Assembly (NCBI GenBank): GCA_012719955.1
Contig: JAAXZI010000151.1
Span: 1-41,474 of the forward strand
Source of the DNA: Phycisphaerae bacterium
Lineage (GTDB): Bacteria > Planctomycetota > Phycisphaerae > UBA1845 > PWPN01
Length of the DNA: 41,474 nt
Reading direction: 5' to 3'
A model generated the notes under the pieces. That model saw nothing but the letters and a program-made list of their open reading frames with translations, was not told where the DNA came from and did not search any database. Made by a program: the position numbers and the translations under genes. Positions 33,840 to 41,474 of this stretch are shown here, piece after piece. Positions within the stretch are counted from its first letter, which is position 1. The number at the start of each line of letters is the position of its first letter.

Positions 33840-35189
33840 TTACTTCAACTGAATCAAGGCTCCCTGGCCGGCGGTGAGCCAGAGGCCGGTTTCATCGCTG
33901 ATCTCGTCGGCGTGGCCGTCCTGCGGCGAGATGAGGGTTTTTTGCCGGACGGGTTTGTGGGTGTGGAGGACGAGGTTCGCGGATTTTTCCAGGCTCAGGT
34001 TCACGACCATCACGTATTCCTCGCCGCCGGGGCCGGTGAACTCGCCGACCATCACCGGCAGCCGCTCCGCGACCTTGGCCCGTCGCGAGGCTCGGGCATC
34101 TACCTCTTTAAGGATCTTTCCCGGCAGCAAGGGGAGGCCCTCCACCGGGGCCGGCGCGCTGAAGTAGACGCCGGTGGACTGCAGGCGGTTCATGATCGGC
34201 CCGATCAGGCGAAGCTGCTGGTTGATCATCCGCAGGTAGCCCCAGGTGGCGGTTTGCCCCTCGTGCTGGTCGATGGGGGCGTAGGCATAGCCGCGCTTGC
34301 CGGGGTTTCCGCCGTAGTAGGTGTACCAGGAGACGCCCCGGCCGCCGGCGGCCAGCGTGGTGTAGGCCTGGAACAGCAGGTTGGCCGGCGAGGGCGGCGG
34401 GGTGACCGGACGGATCTGATTGGAGGACACGATATTCCAGAAAGGCAGCCCATGTTTGAAGGCCACCCGGCGAACCTCCAGCAGGTCGCGGTAATAGCTG
34501 GCCGCCTTGCCGGGATCGCGCATGTCGTCGGAATACTGCACCATGTAGTTGTCGTAGCTGATAAACTGCGGCTTGACCTCGGCGACGTAGCGTTCCAGGT
34601 ACTCGGTGAAACTGGCGGTGCCCAGTTGCGAGGTGTCCGGGGCCCCGATGGTGGCGTAGCCGGGGAAGAGATTGATGTACGCGAGCTTGCCCGGGGCGTA
34701 CTTGCGGACTGCGGCCACGGCCTTGCCCAGGCTGGGGAAAAGCGGCGCGCCCGGTTCGTCGATCAGATAATAACCCGCGACGGCCTTGCTGTTGCCGGCT
34801 TGTTCGATCATGAGGCGGACGCGCTGCTCGATCTGCTCGTCGGTCAGCGTCCGCCAGGCTTTCACGTATTCCCGGTTCATCGCGGGCGGGGCCACAATGG
34901 CGGCCAGACCGAGCTTCTCGCACAGCGGCAGGTCGCGGGGCTGGACAAAGCCCGCCATGGTGAAGCCGCACTCGGCGATACTCTCCAGGGCGGCCTTGCG
35001 CTCGACGAACGGCTCCTGCCAGCCGCGCAACGGCCCCCAGGGGAGAATCGGGAAGAAATCAGCGGGGAATACGGCGTCCGCGAGGCGCGGCGGATCGTCG
35101 GCAAAGGCCGGTCGCGCGGCAGCGCAGGCGAGAAAGATGATAACGACGATCCAACCCCAACCGCCTCTCGTTTGCATGTCAGTCCTCAT
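33840..35189 (-). CDS. Secreted glycosidase-like TIM-barrel protein
   Basis: A 449-residue exported protein with signal anchor/peptide (GGWGWIVVIIFLACAAARPAFA). The central region reads as a TIM barrel of the glycoside hydrolase clan: FFPILPWGPLRGWQEPFVERKAALESIAECGFTMAGFVQP, VAGYYLIDEPGAPLFPSLGKAVAAVRKYAPGKLAYINLFPG, KPQFISYDNYMVQY, and LLFQAYTTLAAGGRGVSWYTYYGG. The Glu in YLIDEPG and the Asp in ISYDNY are candidate catalytic residues, not proven. A C-terminal beta domain follows (YVMVVNLSLEKSANLVLH). The gene starts in an ATGA overlap with the nitroreductase stop; an internal ATG 12 bases on (35177), after GAGG, is also possible. Confidence 0.75.
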   Translation of the reverse strand: MRTDMQTRGGWGWIVVIIFLACAAARPAFADDPPRLADAVFPADFFPILPWGPLRGWQEPFVERKAALESIAECGFTMAGFVQPRDLPLCEKLGLAAIVAPPAMNREYVKAWRTLTDEQIEQRVRLMIEQAGNSKAVAGYYLIDEPGAPLFPSLGKAVAAVRKYAPGKLAYINLFPGYATIGAPDTSQLGTASFTEYLERYVAEVKPQFISYDNYMVQYSDDMRDPGKAASYYRDLLEVRRVAFKHGLPFWNIVSSNQIRPVTPPPSPANLLFQAYTTLAAGGRGVSWYTYYGGNPGKRGYAYAPIDQHEGQTATWGYLRMINQQLRLIGPIMNRLQSTGVYFSAPAPVEGLPLLPGKILKEVDARASRRAKVAERLPVMVGEFTGPGGEEYVMVVNLSLEKSANLVLHTHKPVRQKTLISPQDGHADEISDETGLWLTAGQGALIQLK

Positions 35190-35728
35190 TCGCCCTGCTG
35201 GGCGTAACGGTTGAACCAGGCGCGCTCTTCAAACGGTTTCTTTTCGCGTCGCGGCCACTCCTGGGCCGGCACGCCCAGGGGCAGAAGAATGCGGATCACT
35301 TTCTCGGGCGGCACGCCCAGCATCTCGCCGATGATTTCCGACCGTCGTTCGACGCGCAGCCAGCCGTCGATCCACACGCTCGCGTAGCCCAGCGCGGTGA
35401 TGGCCAGCAGCATGTTCTCCACGGCCGCCGCACAATCCTCAACCTGGAAGGCGTAGCCCTCGTAGACCGAATCCGGATTGCGGTCGATCAGACAGAGGAT
35501 GAAGGCCTGGGCGGTCTGCACGGCCTGGTTGGTGGCGTGCATGGAGCCGATGCGGCGGACCAGCGCGGGGTCGTCCACGATGATGAAGCGGGTGGTCTGG
35601 GCGTTGCAGCCCGAGGGGGCCTGGAGGCCGGCCTGGACGATCCGGCGAAGGTCCGCGCGTGGAATGGGCTGATCGCGGAACGGGCCGCGGTAGCTGTAAC
35701 GGTTGGCAATTGCGTCGAAGAGATCCAT
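35186..35728 (-). CDS. Nitroreductase family protein
   Basis: A 180-residue FMN-dependent NAD(P)H oxidoreductase. Its start, AIANRYSYRGPFRDQPIPRADLRRIVQAGLQAPSGCNAQTTRFIIVDD, carries the FMN-binding Arg-Tyr/Ser and Pro-Ser-Gly-Asn-like elements. The C-terminal half has AAVENMLLAITALGYASVWIDGW and ILLPLGVPAQEWPRREKKPFEERAWFNRY, typical of the family. Substrates of these enzymes include nitroaromatics, quinones and flavins. It is the first gene of an operon with the glycosidase-like gene (4-base overlap). Confidence 0.9.
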   Translation of the reverse strand: MDLFDAIANRYSYRGPFRDQPIPRADLRRIVQAGLQAPSGCNAQTTRFIIVDDPALVRRIGSMHATNQAVQTAQAFILCLIDRNPDSVYEGYAFQVEDCAAAVENMLLAITALGYASVWIDGWLRVERRSEIIGEMLGVPPEKVIRILLPLGVPAQEWPRREKKPFEERAWFNRYAQQGE

Positions 35729-35801
35729 GGTGCTCGTCCTTTAAAAAGCCGTCTACGATCGGCATTGCTCACAGAGGGAAGCCTGAATGCTCATGGTCCG
35801 C

Positions 35802-35930
35802 GGCTCAAAAGCCGTAGCGCAACCCTCGGGTCATGCCCGCACGGCTCAAGAGCCGTGGCACACAGATATCAGGTTGTTCCCCGCGCGGGTCAAGAGCCGT
35901 GGTCCACAAAAGGCGGACAAGATGCCCGCC
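35802..35930. repeat. Cluster of three family D hairpins and one family B hairpin
   Basis: GCGGCTCAAAAGCCG (about 35802-35817), CACGGCTCAAGAGCCGTG (35840-35857, followed by GCACACAG), and GGGTCAAGAGCCGTGG (35887-35902) are successive family D copies. GGCGGACAAGATGCCCGCC (35912-35930) is a family B copy with one unpaired position. The cluster ends 7 bases from the stop codon of the MazG-like gene. Confidence 0.75.
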
Positions 35931-35937
35931 CCCCCGA

Positions 35938-36270
35938 TCAGCGGTTGTCGCCGTCGCCGTGGAGGGCGTTGCGCTCCTTGCGGTCGCGGAGCTTCTCGAC
36001 GTTGTGTTCGGCCACCTCGCCCATGGTCAGGCCCAGCTCGGAACACAAGGCGGCCACGTACCAGAGCACGTCGCCGAGCTCCTTCTTGAGGGCCTCGCGT
36101 CGCTCGGGAGTGAGCACGCCGTTGTTGTCGCGCATGAGCTTCTTGATCTTCTCGGCCACTTCGCCGGCCTCGCCGGCCAGCCCGAGCGTGGGATAGTAAA
36201 TATTCTGGCCGACGCCCGGATACTGGGCCGTGCTCCGGGCCGCCTTCTGATACTCATCAAATGTCAGCAC
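35938..36270 (-). CDS. MazG-like nucleotide pyrophosphohydrolase
   Basis: A 110-residue all-alpha NTP pyrophosphohydrolase of the MazG superfamily, which hydrolyses nucleoside triphosphates (often damaged or non-canonical) to monophosphates. The metal-binding EExxE-ExxD pattern is visible: LAGEAGEVAEKIKKLMRDNNG (acidic cluster) and KKELGDVLWYVAALCSELGL (Glu/Asp helix). The start chosen is the GTG at 36270 with AAAGGTGA just upstream, giving VLTFDEYQKAARSTAQYP; ATGs at 36294 and 36384 give N-terminal extensions without family similarity. Confidence 0.85.
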   Translation of the reverse strand: MLTFDEYQKAARSTAQYPGVGQNIYYPTLGLAGEAGEVAEKIKKLMRDNNGVLTPERREALKKELGDVLWYVAALCSELGLTMGEVAEHNVEKLRDRKERNALHGDGDNR

Positions 36271-36526
36271 GAGTTCACCTTTTGAGGCGGCCATCAGCCG
36301 CCGGAATCTTCTGGCGTTTTGGTCCTGTTTGCTTACCAGACGCCAATTATCCTCAGAGGCCCGGAAGCCGCAAGCCGGGTCCACTACCGATCCGAAAAGC
36401 GTTCAGAATTCATGATAAGTATCGTTCGTGAAGAGGAATAGAACCGCGATGACTCACGGCTAGGGGGTGGGGTTCGACGCGGCAGGACGGAATGCCCGGG
36501 CCATCTCCAGCAGGAACAGCCCCCGC

Positions 36527-38566
36527 TCAGGTTTTGAGATACCGCGTATTGTTCAACCGCCGCGTTACGCCGATGCGGTCGAAGTAGTCCAGCAGGGGGA
36601 TGGCGTACTTGCGGGTGGTATTCAGCAGGTACTTCCAGCGGACGCTCTCCAGTTTGCCCTCCTGCTTGAGCGTGGCGACCAGGATTTCGCGGGCCTTTTC
36701 CACGGCCTCTTTGTGGAACAGCGGGCCGTCCGGCGTCCGAATGAGGCGTTCGTGTTCCAGGAGGATCTTGAGCACGCGTTGGACGTCCGGCGGGCGGGCG
36801 CCGGTGGCGGCGGCGAGTTCGTCCTCTCCGGGCGGGTTAAAGAGACGTTGACGGTAGAGGGCGTCGATGGCGTCGAAAAGCTGCTGGTCCGGGCCGGCCA
36901 GGTTTTCGCGATGCGAAGGCAGGGCCAGGCGGTGGTTGCGCTGAGTGAGGCGGCTTTGTGTTTTGAGGCGGGCGATCAGGCCATCGAGCACTTCCTTTGA
37001 GAAGCTGCAGGAGGTTCGGAGTTCTTCAAGGGTGAGGCCGGGGCTCTCCGGCGACTGCCGGTGATACGCCTCGATCAACCCCAGCAGGTGGTCCTCGGCG
37101 GCGCAGGCGGCGTCCGCATGAATCCAGGCAGAGGAGCCCAGCGGGAAGAGCCGGCCTTCGCGGATCAGCTCCGCAACCACCGCGCGAACCCGCGACGGAG
37201 GGAGTTTGGTCTGGAGGCTCAACTCGCTTTCCTTGATCGCCAACTGCGGGGTCCAGCGGGCGCAGCATGCGATGAAAGCCTTGTCGTCGCCGATGGCCTG
37301 CACGCGTTCGCGGAGCTCCTCAAGCGTGATGCGCGCGGTGGGATGCCGGCTTGGAGAGGGGCGAGGAGGAATTTTTGCACCAGAAGGCGGGCAGGGTGGT
37401 CGTTCAACCGAATGAGGCGGGCAAGATGCCCGCTCCCCCGAACTAGGCGGACAGGATGTCCGCCCTCCGAGTTTCAGGCGCTGGGGAAGGGTGTCGATCA
37501 GCATGCCGCCGCCGATGGTGCGGACGGGGGAAAGGCTGCGGACGATAAAGCGGTCGCCGGGGCCGGCCGTCAGCGGAGACTCCAGCCGGAACTGCACGAG
37601 GGCCTCCTGGCCGGGCTCCAGGCGCGTGGACTCCAGCGGATATACGTGAGCCAGCAGTTCCGATGTGCCGGTGTGCAGCTTGAGCTGTGTGCCGCTCTTG
37701 ATGGACGCGCCCTCGTGGGGCAATAGCCGGAGCAGGCCCACGCACCAGGGACGGGCCTCGAAGTAGCCGGGTGTGGCGATCACGTGGCCGCGTTCGATGA
37801 TGGAGTGCTCCAGGTGGGGGATGTTGATGGCCGTGCACTGGCCGGCCAGCACGACCTTGCCCGGACGTTTGAAGACCTGGATGGCCTTGATCCGGCCACG
37901 GACGTTGTGCGGCAACAGAACGACCTCGTCGCCGACGGCGGCCTGGCCGGAGACGGGGATGCCGCAGATGACCGTGCCGTAACCCTTGGCGGTGAACGTG
38001 CGCTCCACCGGCAGGCGAAAGACGCCGTCCGTGCGTCGGGGCGCGGTGGAGCGGACCAGCGTGCCCAAGGCCTGGTGCAGATCGCCCAAACCCTCGAAGG
38101 TCACGTTGGAGACCGGGAGGATGGGGGCGTCGGCCAGGAACGTACCGGACAGGTATCCGCGGAGTTCGGCCCTGACCTGCTCGACCCGTTCGGGCCCTAC
38201 ACGGTCGATCTTGGTCAGGACGATCAGGCCGTGGCGGATGCCCAGCAGGGTAAGGATGTCCATGTGCTCGCGGGTCTGAGGCATGATGCCGTCGTCGGCG
38301 GCGACCACGAGCATGACCGCATCCACGCCGGCGGCGCCGGCCACCATGGTTTTGATAAAGTTCTCATGGCCGGGAACATCCACGATGCCGACCTGCAGGT
38401 CGCCCACCACGCAGGGCGCGAAACCCAGCTCGATGGACAGGCCGCGCTCTTTCTCCTCCTTGAGCCGGTCGGTGTCGCAGCCGGTGAGGCACTTGACCAA
38501 GGCGGTCTTGCCGTGGTCGATATGGCCGGCGGTCCCGAGGGTGAGATTGATCTGTTCAGCGGGCAT
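36527..38566 (-). CDS. selB: Selenocysteine-specific elongation factor SelB
   Basis: SelB is a GTPase that delivers Sec-tRNA(Sec) to UGA codons marked by a SECIS hairpin. The 679-residue protein has an EF-Tu-like N-terminal half (G1 GHIDHGKT at 14-21, DVPGH, TKID) and a C-terminal half of winged-helix domains that bind the SECIS RNA (TLEELREWVQAIG-type segments; ESELSLQTKLPPSRVRAVVAELIREGRLF; RKYAIPLLDYFDRIGVTRRLNNTRYL). Between the two halves, residues about 364-396 (GGRTSCPP, ERASCPP, ERPPCPP) are three translated copies of the family B repeat. selA is immediately upstream on the same strand. Confidence 0.95.
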   Translation of the reverse strand: MPAEQINLTLGTAGHIDHGKTALVKCLTGCDTDRLKEEKERGLSIELGFAPCVVGDLQVGIVDVPGHENFIKTMVAGAAGVDAVMLVVAADDGIMPQTREHMDILTLLGIRHGLIVLTKIDRVGPERVEQVRAELRGYLSGTFLADAPILPVSNVTFEGLGDLHQALGTLVRSTAPRRTDGVFRLPVERTFTAKGYGTVICGIPVSGQAAVGDEVVLLPHNVRGRIKAIQVFKRPGKVVLAGQCTAINIPHLEHSIIERGHVIATPGYFEARPWCVGLLRLLPHEGASIKSGTQLKLHTGTSELLAHVYPLESTRLEPGQEALVQFRLESPLTAGPGDRFIVRSLSPVRTIGGGMLIDTLPQRLKLGGRTSCPPSSGERASCPPHSVERPPCPPSGAKIPPRPSPSRHPTARITLEELRERVQAIGDDKAFIACCARWTPQLAIKESELSLQTKLPPSRVRAVVAELIREGRLFPLGSSAWIHADAACAAEDHLLGLIEAYHRQSPESPGLTLEELRTSCSFSKEVLDGLIARLKTQSRLTQRNHRLALPSHRENLAGPDQQLFDAIDALYRQRLFNPPGEDELAAATGARPPDVQRVLKILLEHERLIRTPDGPLFHKEAVEKAREILVATLKQEGKLESVRWKYLLNTTRKYAIPLLDYFDRIGVTRRLNNTRYLKT
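37378..37475. repeat. Three tandem family B copies inside selB
   Basis: Copies lie at about 37384-37402 (degenerate), 37415-37432 (GGCGGGCAAGATGCCCGC) and 37445-37463 (GGCGGACAGGATGTCCGCC, whose A/T pair replaces a G/C pair and so keeps the stem). The 30-base spacing keeps the reading frame. The insert falls in the linker before the C-terminal winged helices. Confidence 0.8.
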
Positions 38567-38570
38567 GAGC

Positions 38571-38651
38571 AGGGTTCAGGGTTCGGGGTTCAGGGTTCAG
38601 GACCGAGAACTGAGAACTGAAAACTGAAAACTGAGAACTGAGAACTTTGAG
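38571..38651. repeat. CAGGGTT and AACTGAG word-repeat tract between selA and selB
   Basis: CAGGGTTCAGGGTTCGGGGT words give way to GAGAACTGAGAACTGAAAAC words. It fills nearly all of the 110-base gap between selA and selB. No tRNA-Sec gene is present in the gap. Confidence 0.65.
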
Positions 38652-38676
38652 ATATCGAAAGTCGGCTTGCGGATTC

Positions 38677-40125
38677 TCATGGCTTGTGCTCCCGTCCTGA
38701 TTGGTTGTCTTGCCCCAGAGCGGCGATGAGTGCCTCGGTGACGATCCGGGCCTCGCCGGGTAACAGTGTTCGCGGATCGATGAGGACGCGCTCCTTGTGG
38801 ACGCGGGTGAAGATCGGCGGCTTGTGCTGGCGCAGGCGGCGGGCCAGTTCACCGGCGTCTACTTGTGACGACTGGACGCTGACGAGCATCGACGGTATCT
38901 CATGCCCCGGAAGCGAACCGCTGCCCATCTCGGATGCGCCTTCGATGACTTCAACGGACACATCGCTTGCTGAGACCGCGATGGCAGCGGCGATCTGCTT
39001 GGCTTCCCGTTCGATGTCGGCCTTGTCGCGCAGCATCATTAGCAGCGTCGGTATCTCGGCCTGGGCGGTTTCGTCGAGGAACAGCCGCAGCGTGGCTTCG
39101 AGTGCCGCGAGGGTGAGCTTGTCCACGCGGACGATCCGCGCAAAGGGATTTTTGCGCACGGCGTTGACCAGGTCGGCCCGGCCAAGAATCAGGCCGCCCT
39201 GGGGGCCGCCGATGAGCTTGTCGGCGCTGGCCAGCACGAGGTCGGCCCCGGCGGCGATGGAGCCGGGCAGCGTGGGCTCGGACGGGAGGCCAAACCGGGC
39301 CAGGTCGAACAGCGCCCCGGCGCCGATGTCGTCGATGAGCGGCAGGCCGCGGGTGTGGGCGATCTCCACCAGGACGTCGAGCGGCACCTCCGAGGTGAAG
39401 CCGATCACGCGGTAGTTACTCGGGTGGACGCGAAGGATGGCGGCGGTGTTCTCGGTGATGGCGTTCTCGTAATCGCGGGCGTGGGTCTTGTTGGTCGTGC
39501 CGACCTCGACGAGCCTGACACCGGCCGTGGCCATGACCTCCGGCAGGCGGAAGGAGCCGCCGATCTCAACGAGCTGGCCGCGCGAGACGATGACCTCTTT
39601 GTCTTTCGCGATCGTGTTGAGGGCGATGGCCGTGGCCGCGGCGTTGTTGTTGACCACGGTGGCGGCTTCGCAGCCGGTGAGCTGGTGCAGGAGCCACTCG
39701 ATGATGGCGTCTCGCCGGGAGCGCGTGCCGGTTTCCAGATCGGCTTGGAGCAGCGAGTAGCCGGCCAGCTCCTGTTGGATCTGCCGGAGGGCCTGAGGTG
39801 GCAACACGGCCCGGCCCAGGGCGGTGTGCAGGATGATGCCGGTGGCGTTGATGACTTTCTGGTAATGAGGGCCGTGCAGGGCCTCGGCGCGTTCACGGAT
39901 CCGGGCCCGGAGGGCCGGGCGGATGGCCTCGGCTGCATTGGGACCTGGCTCCCCGGAAGTAAGCTGCTGCCGCAGCGCGTCGATCGAGGCGCGGATGGCG
40001 GCGAGCAGGATCTTGCGCGGCATGCCGGCCGCCCACGGCTCGCGGACGACGTCCTGCAGACAAGCGTCCACCGAGGGAATCTCGCGCAACAGGGCTTGCG
40101 TAGAAGGATCCATGGTGCTTTTCAT
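38677..40125 (-). CDS. selA: L-seryl-tRNA(Sec) selenium transferase SelA
   Basis: SelA is a PLP enzyme that turns seryl-tRNA(Sec) into selenocysteyl-tRNA(Sec) using selenophosphate. The 482-residue protein shows VINATGIILHTALGRAVLPPQA, GCEAATVVNNNAAATAIALNTIAKDKEVIVSRGQLVEIGGSFRLPEVM, the PLP lysine K303 in LVLASADKLIGGPQGGLILGR, and HPSNYRVIGFTSEVPL. Length and motifs match bacterial SelA. Start choice between 40125 and 40113 is uncertain because neither has a strong ribosome-binding site. With selB downstream, this is a selenocysteine-insertion operon; selD and selC are not in the window. Confidence 0.95.
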   Translation of the reverse strand: MKSTMDPSTQALLREIPSVDACLQDVVREPWAAGMPRKILLAAIRASIDALRQQLTSGEPGPNAAEAIRPALRARIRERAEALHGPHYQKVINATGIILHTALGRAVLPPQALRQIQQELAGYSLLQADLETGTRSRRDAIIEWLLHQLTGCEAATVVNNNAAATAIALNTIAKDKEVIVSRGQLVEIGGSFRLPEVMATAGVRLVEVGTTNKTHARDYENAITENTAAILRVHPSNYRVIGFTSEVPLDVLVEIAHTRGLPLIDDIGAGALFDLARFGLPSEPTLPGSIAAGADLVLASADKLIGGPQGGLILGRADLVNAVRKNPFARIVRVDKLTLAALEATLRLFLDETAQAEIPTLLMMLRDKADIEREAKQIAAAIAVSASDVSVEVIEGASEMGSGSLPGHEIPSMLVSVQSSQVDAGELARRLRQHKPPIFTRVHKERVLIDPRTLLPGEARIVTEALIAALGQDNQSGREHKP

Positions 40126-40189
40126 GCTACCCGCGGCGGGGACGGGCTGCCAGGGTGTCGCCGGGCGTCCGTTCCCGGCCATAGCACTC

Positions 40190-40216
40190 TCTGAGCCCGC
40201 AGCGCAAGCGAGGTAA
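40190..40216. repeat. Family C repeat upstream of selA
   Basis: A 27-base copy containing GAGCCCGCAGCGCAAGCGAG, in the gap between selA and the FG-GAP gene, in the region where the selA promoter would be expected. No promoter was identified. Confidence 0.7.
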
Positions 40217-40320
40217 GCCGGTCGCTGACGACATCCTCACCCCGTTGGGTTGTTTGCCAGATTCACAGCCCATGCCGTGCCCGCTTCGACCCGCCCGGCA
40301 AACATGCCGTAGCAGCTTCG

Positions 40321-41474
40321 TTAAGCGCCGTCACCCTCACATTGGGGATCCGCGGAAATATCCATTCCGCTGAAACATCGCTGAAATGCCCCGAAATCGT
40401 CCATGTCCACGTCATCATCCTTATCATGGTCTTTTTCGTCGCATCCAGGGCCAAACGGGACGGCCGGGCCATGGGCGCAATCATCGAAACGCGCCAAGTC
40501 AACAGAATCCACGTCTCCGTCGCGATCGTCATCGAAAGATACGAAGGGGCAGCCAAAGCGCGACACTTCCGTGCCTTCCGTCGTATTCGGACAGGCGTCG
40601 CACGCGTCGCCGACACGGTCGCCATCCGTGTCCGTCTGCTGCGGGTTATAGATCGAAGGACAGTTGTCTTCGGCATCCGGCTTACCGTCGCCATCGAGGT
40701 CCGCGATGCAGGCCAGCTCATACACATAGGCCGAACCCGCATTCTCTGCACCGGCAGGATCATCATAGCCAGCTCCGATCACGGCAGTGTTGCCGGAGAC
40801 CGCAACGGAAACCCCAAAGGAAGCGTACGTCGCGGGATCTGGGGCGATTAGCTGCCTCTGCTGCACCCAGAGACCTTCGGATCGAACAAATACGTACGCG
40901 GAGCCCGCCTCCATCCCGCCTGCAGCATGGCTATCTGCATACGAGCCGACCCCTACCGTATCGCCTTCAATCGAAACCGAACTCCCGAAATAGTCACCTG
41001 TAGCAGGGTCAGGGGCTGTCAGCTTGGCCTGCTGGGTCCATACGCCGGCCGTACGCACGAATACATACGCCGAGCCGGCACTCATTATTCCGCTATGGTT
41101 GCTCCAAATAGCCCCTATCACGGCCGTGTCGCCGGAGATAGAGACGGAGTGCCCAAAATAATCATAAGCGGCGGCGTCGGAGGCGGTCAGCTTGGCCTCC
41201 TGGGTCCAGACGCCCGCCGCACGCACGAACACGTACGCCGAGCCGGCATTGGTCCCGCCCGCGTGGTCGCTGTAAGGAGACCCGATCACGACCGTGTCGC
41301 CAGAGACAGAGACGGAGTACCCAAAATAATCATAAGAGGCGGCCTCGGAGGCGGTCAGCTTGGCCTGCTGCGTCCAGACGCCGGCTGTGCGCACGAATAC
41401 ATACGCCGAGCCGGTAGTGGTCCCGCCCGCGTGGTCGCTGTAAGGAGACCCGATCACGACCGTGTCGCCAGAGA
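40321..41474 (-). CDS. FG-GAP repeat protein with thrombospondin-3 and dockerin-like C-terminus (5' part missing)
   Basis: The visible 384 C-terminal residues begin within an FG-GAP/integrin-alpha-like beta-propeller: four units of about 56 residues, each with SGDTVVIGSPYSDHAGG, GSAYVFVRTAGVWTQQAKLTA and YFGYSVSVSGDT, plus a partial fifth. They are followed by calcium-binding TSP type-3 repeats (DLDGDGKPDAEDNCPSIYNPQQTDTDGDRVGDACDACPN) and two EF-hand-like dockerin repeats (DDRDGDVDSVDLARFDDC; DHDKDDDVDMDDFGAFQRCFSG). Such proteins are secreted or surface-bound, and planctomycetes carry many. The gene continues past the right edge, so its signal peptide and start are unknown. Confidence 0.85.
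   Translation of the reverse strand, partial: SGDTVVIGSPYSDHAGGTTTGSAYVFVRTAGVWTQQAKLTASEAASYDYFGYSVSVSGDTVVIGSPYSDHAGGTNAGSAYVFVRAAGVWTQEAKLTASDAAAYDYFGHSVSISGDTAVIGAIWSNHSGIMSAGSAYVFVRTAGVWTQQAKLTAPDPATGDYFGSSVSIEGDTVGVGSYADSHAAGGMEAGSAYVFVRSEGLWVQQRQLIAPDPATYASFGVSVAVSGNTAVIGAGYDDPAGAENAGSAYVYELACIADLDGDGKPDAEDNCPSIYNPQQTDTDGDRVGDACDACPNTTEGTEVSRFGCPFVSFDDDRDGDVDSVDLARFDDCAHGPAVPFGPGCDEKDHDKDDDVDMDDFGAFQRCFSGMDISADPQCEGDGA
40797..41472 (-). repeat. Tandem 168-base coding repeats of the FG-GAP propeller
   Basis: Units start at 41472, 41304, 41136 and 40968, with period 168 bases (the fourth is 171). The two outermost units are nearly identical at the DNA level: about 45 bases around 41431-41474 and 41263-41306 match exactly or almost so, indicating recent duplication or gene conversion. 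Confidence 0.8.

Noticed and set aside
38567..38676. tRNA-Sec gene in the selA-selB gap
   Set aside because: The gap consists of CAGGGTT/AACTGAG word repeats; no cloverleaf, T-arm or UCA anticodon arm could be drawn.

Overview
The window looks like chromosomal DNA of a planctomycete (phylum Planctomycetota, possibly class Phycisphaerae). The DNA is GC-rich. Several gene types are characteristic of that group: DUF1080 (3-keto-disaccharide hydrolase-like) proteins, a ThuA/HEAT protein, a Tat-exported Gfo/Idh/MocA oxidoreductase, a uronate-isomerase-like amidohydrolase, and a secreted FG-GAP protein ending in thrombospondin-3 and dockerin-like repeats. The assignment rests on recognised gene families and was not computed.

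Layout. 1-1095: start of sucC (runs off the left edge) and a PIN toxin/AF2212-like antitoxin pair, all minus strand. 1231-4895: nadE, then a two-gene unit of an AAA ATPase overlapping a DUF4276 protein, the best candidate here for an undescribed, defence-like system. 4889-7928 (minus): a DUF1080 protein, rsfS, and a response regulator fused to an XRE helix-turn-helix. 8270-10145: an operon of three small lipoprotein-like genes. 10283-11380 (minus): a TPM-domain membrane protein. 11525-16617 (plus): ppa, a sugar-phosphate isomerase-like gene, an OsmC protein, a DUF1080 protein and recA with a clear promoter and palindromic operator. 16752-16889: remnant of a DUF6932-type gene. 16906-20448 (minus): a TPR/HEAT protein and an aldehyde dehydrogenase. 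20801-21814: class II fructose-bisphosphate aldolase. 22406-29672 (minus): a small secreted protein, gyrA, the ThuA/HEAT protein and the Tat oxidoreductase. 30105-32406: an ABC exporter (ATPase plus permease). 32496-36270 (minus): uronate isomerase-like protein, glycosidase-like protein, nitroreductase, MazG-like pyrophosphohydrolase. 36527-40125 (minus): selB and selA. 40321 to the right edge: the 3' part of the FG-GAP protein gene.

Most genes are housekeeping or carbohydrate-related. The most unusual layer is dispersed repeats. At least four short families fill the gaps: (A) a stem CGGCCGG/CCGGCCG hairpin, arrayed behind the aldolase gene and present as an inverted pair between the ABC genes; (B) GGCGGGCAAGATGCCCGCC hairpins; (C) GAGCCCGAAGCGCAAGCGAG elements; (D) CACGGCTCAAGAGCCGTG hairpins. 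Degenerate heptamer-like tracts (TTCTCAG, CTGAACC, CCAGTTT) also abut many stop codons. Families B and C have entered coding sequence in frame in the aldehyde dehydrogenase, SelB and the ABC ATPase, and a doublet of family A appears to have split a formerly overlapping ABC gene pair.

All functional assignments come from reading translated sequence and recognising motifs; no database search or structure prediction was run.
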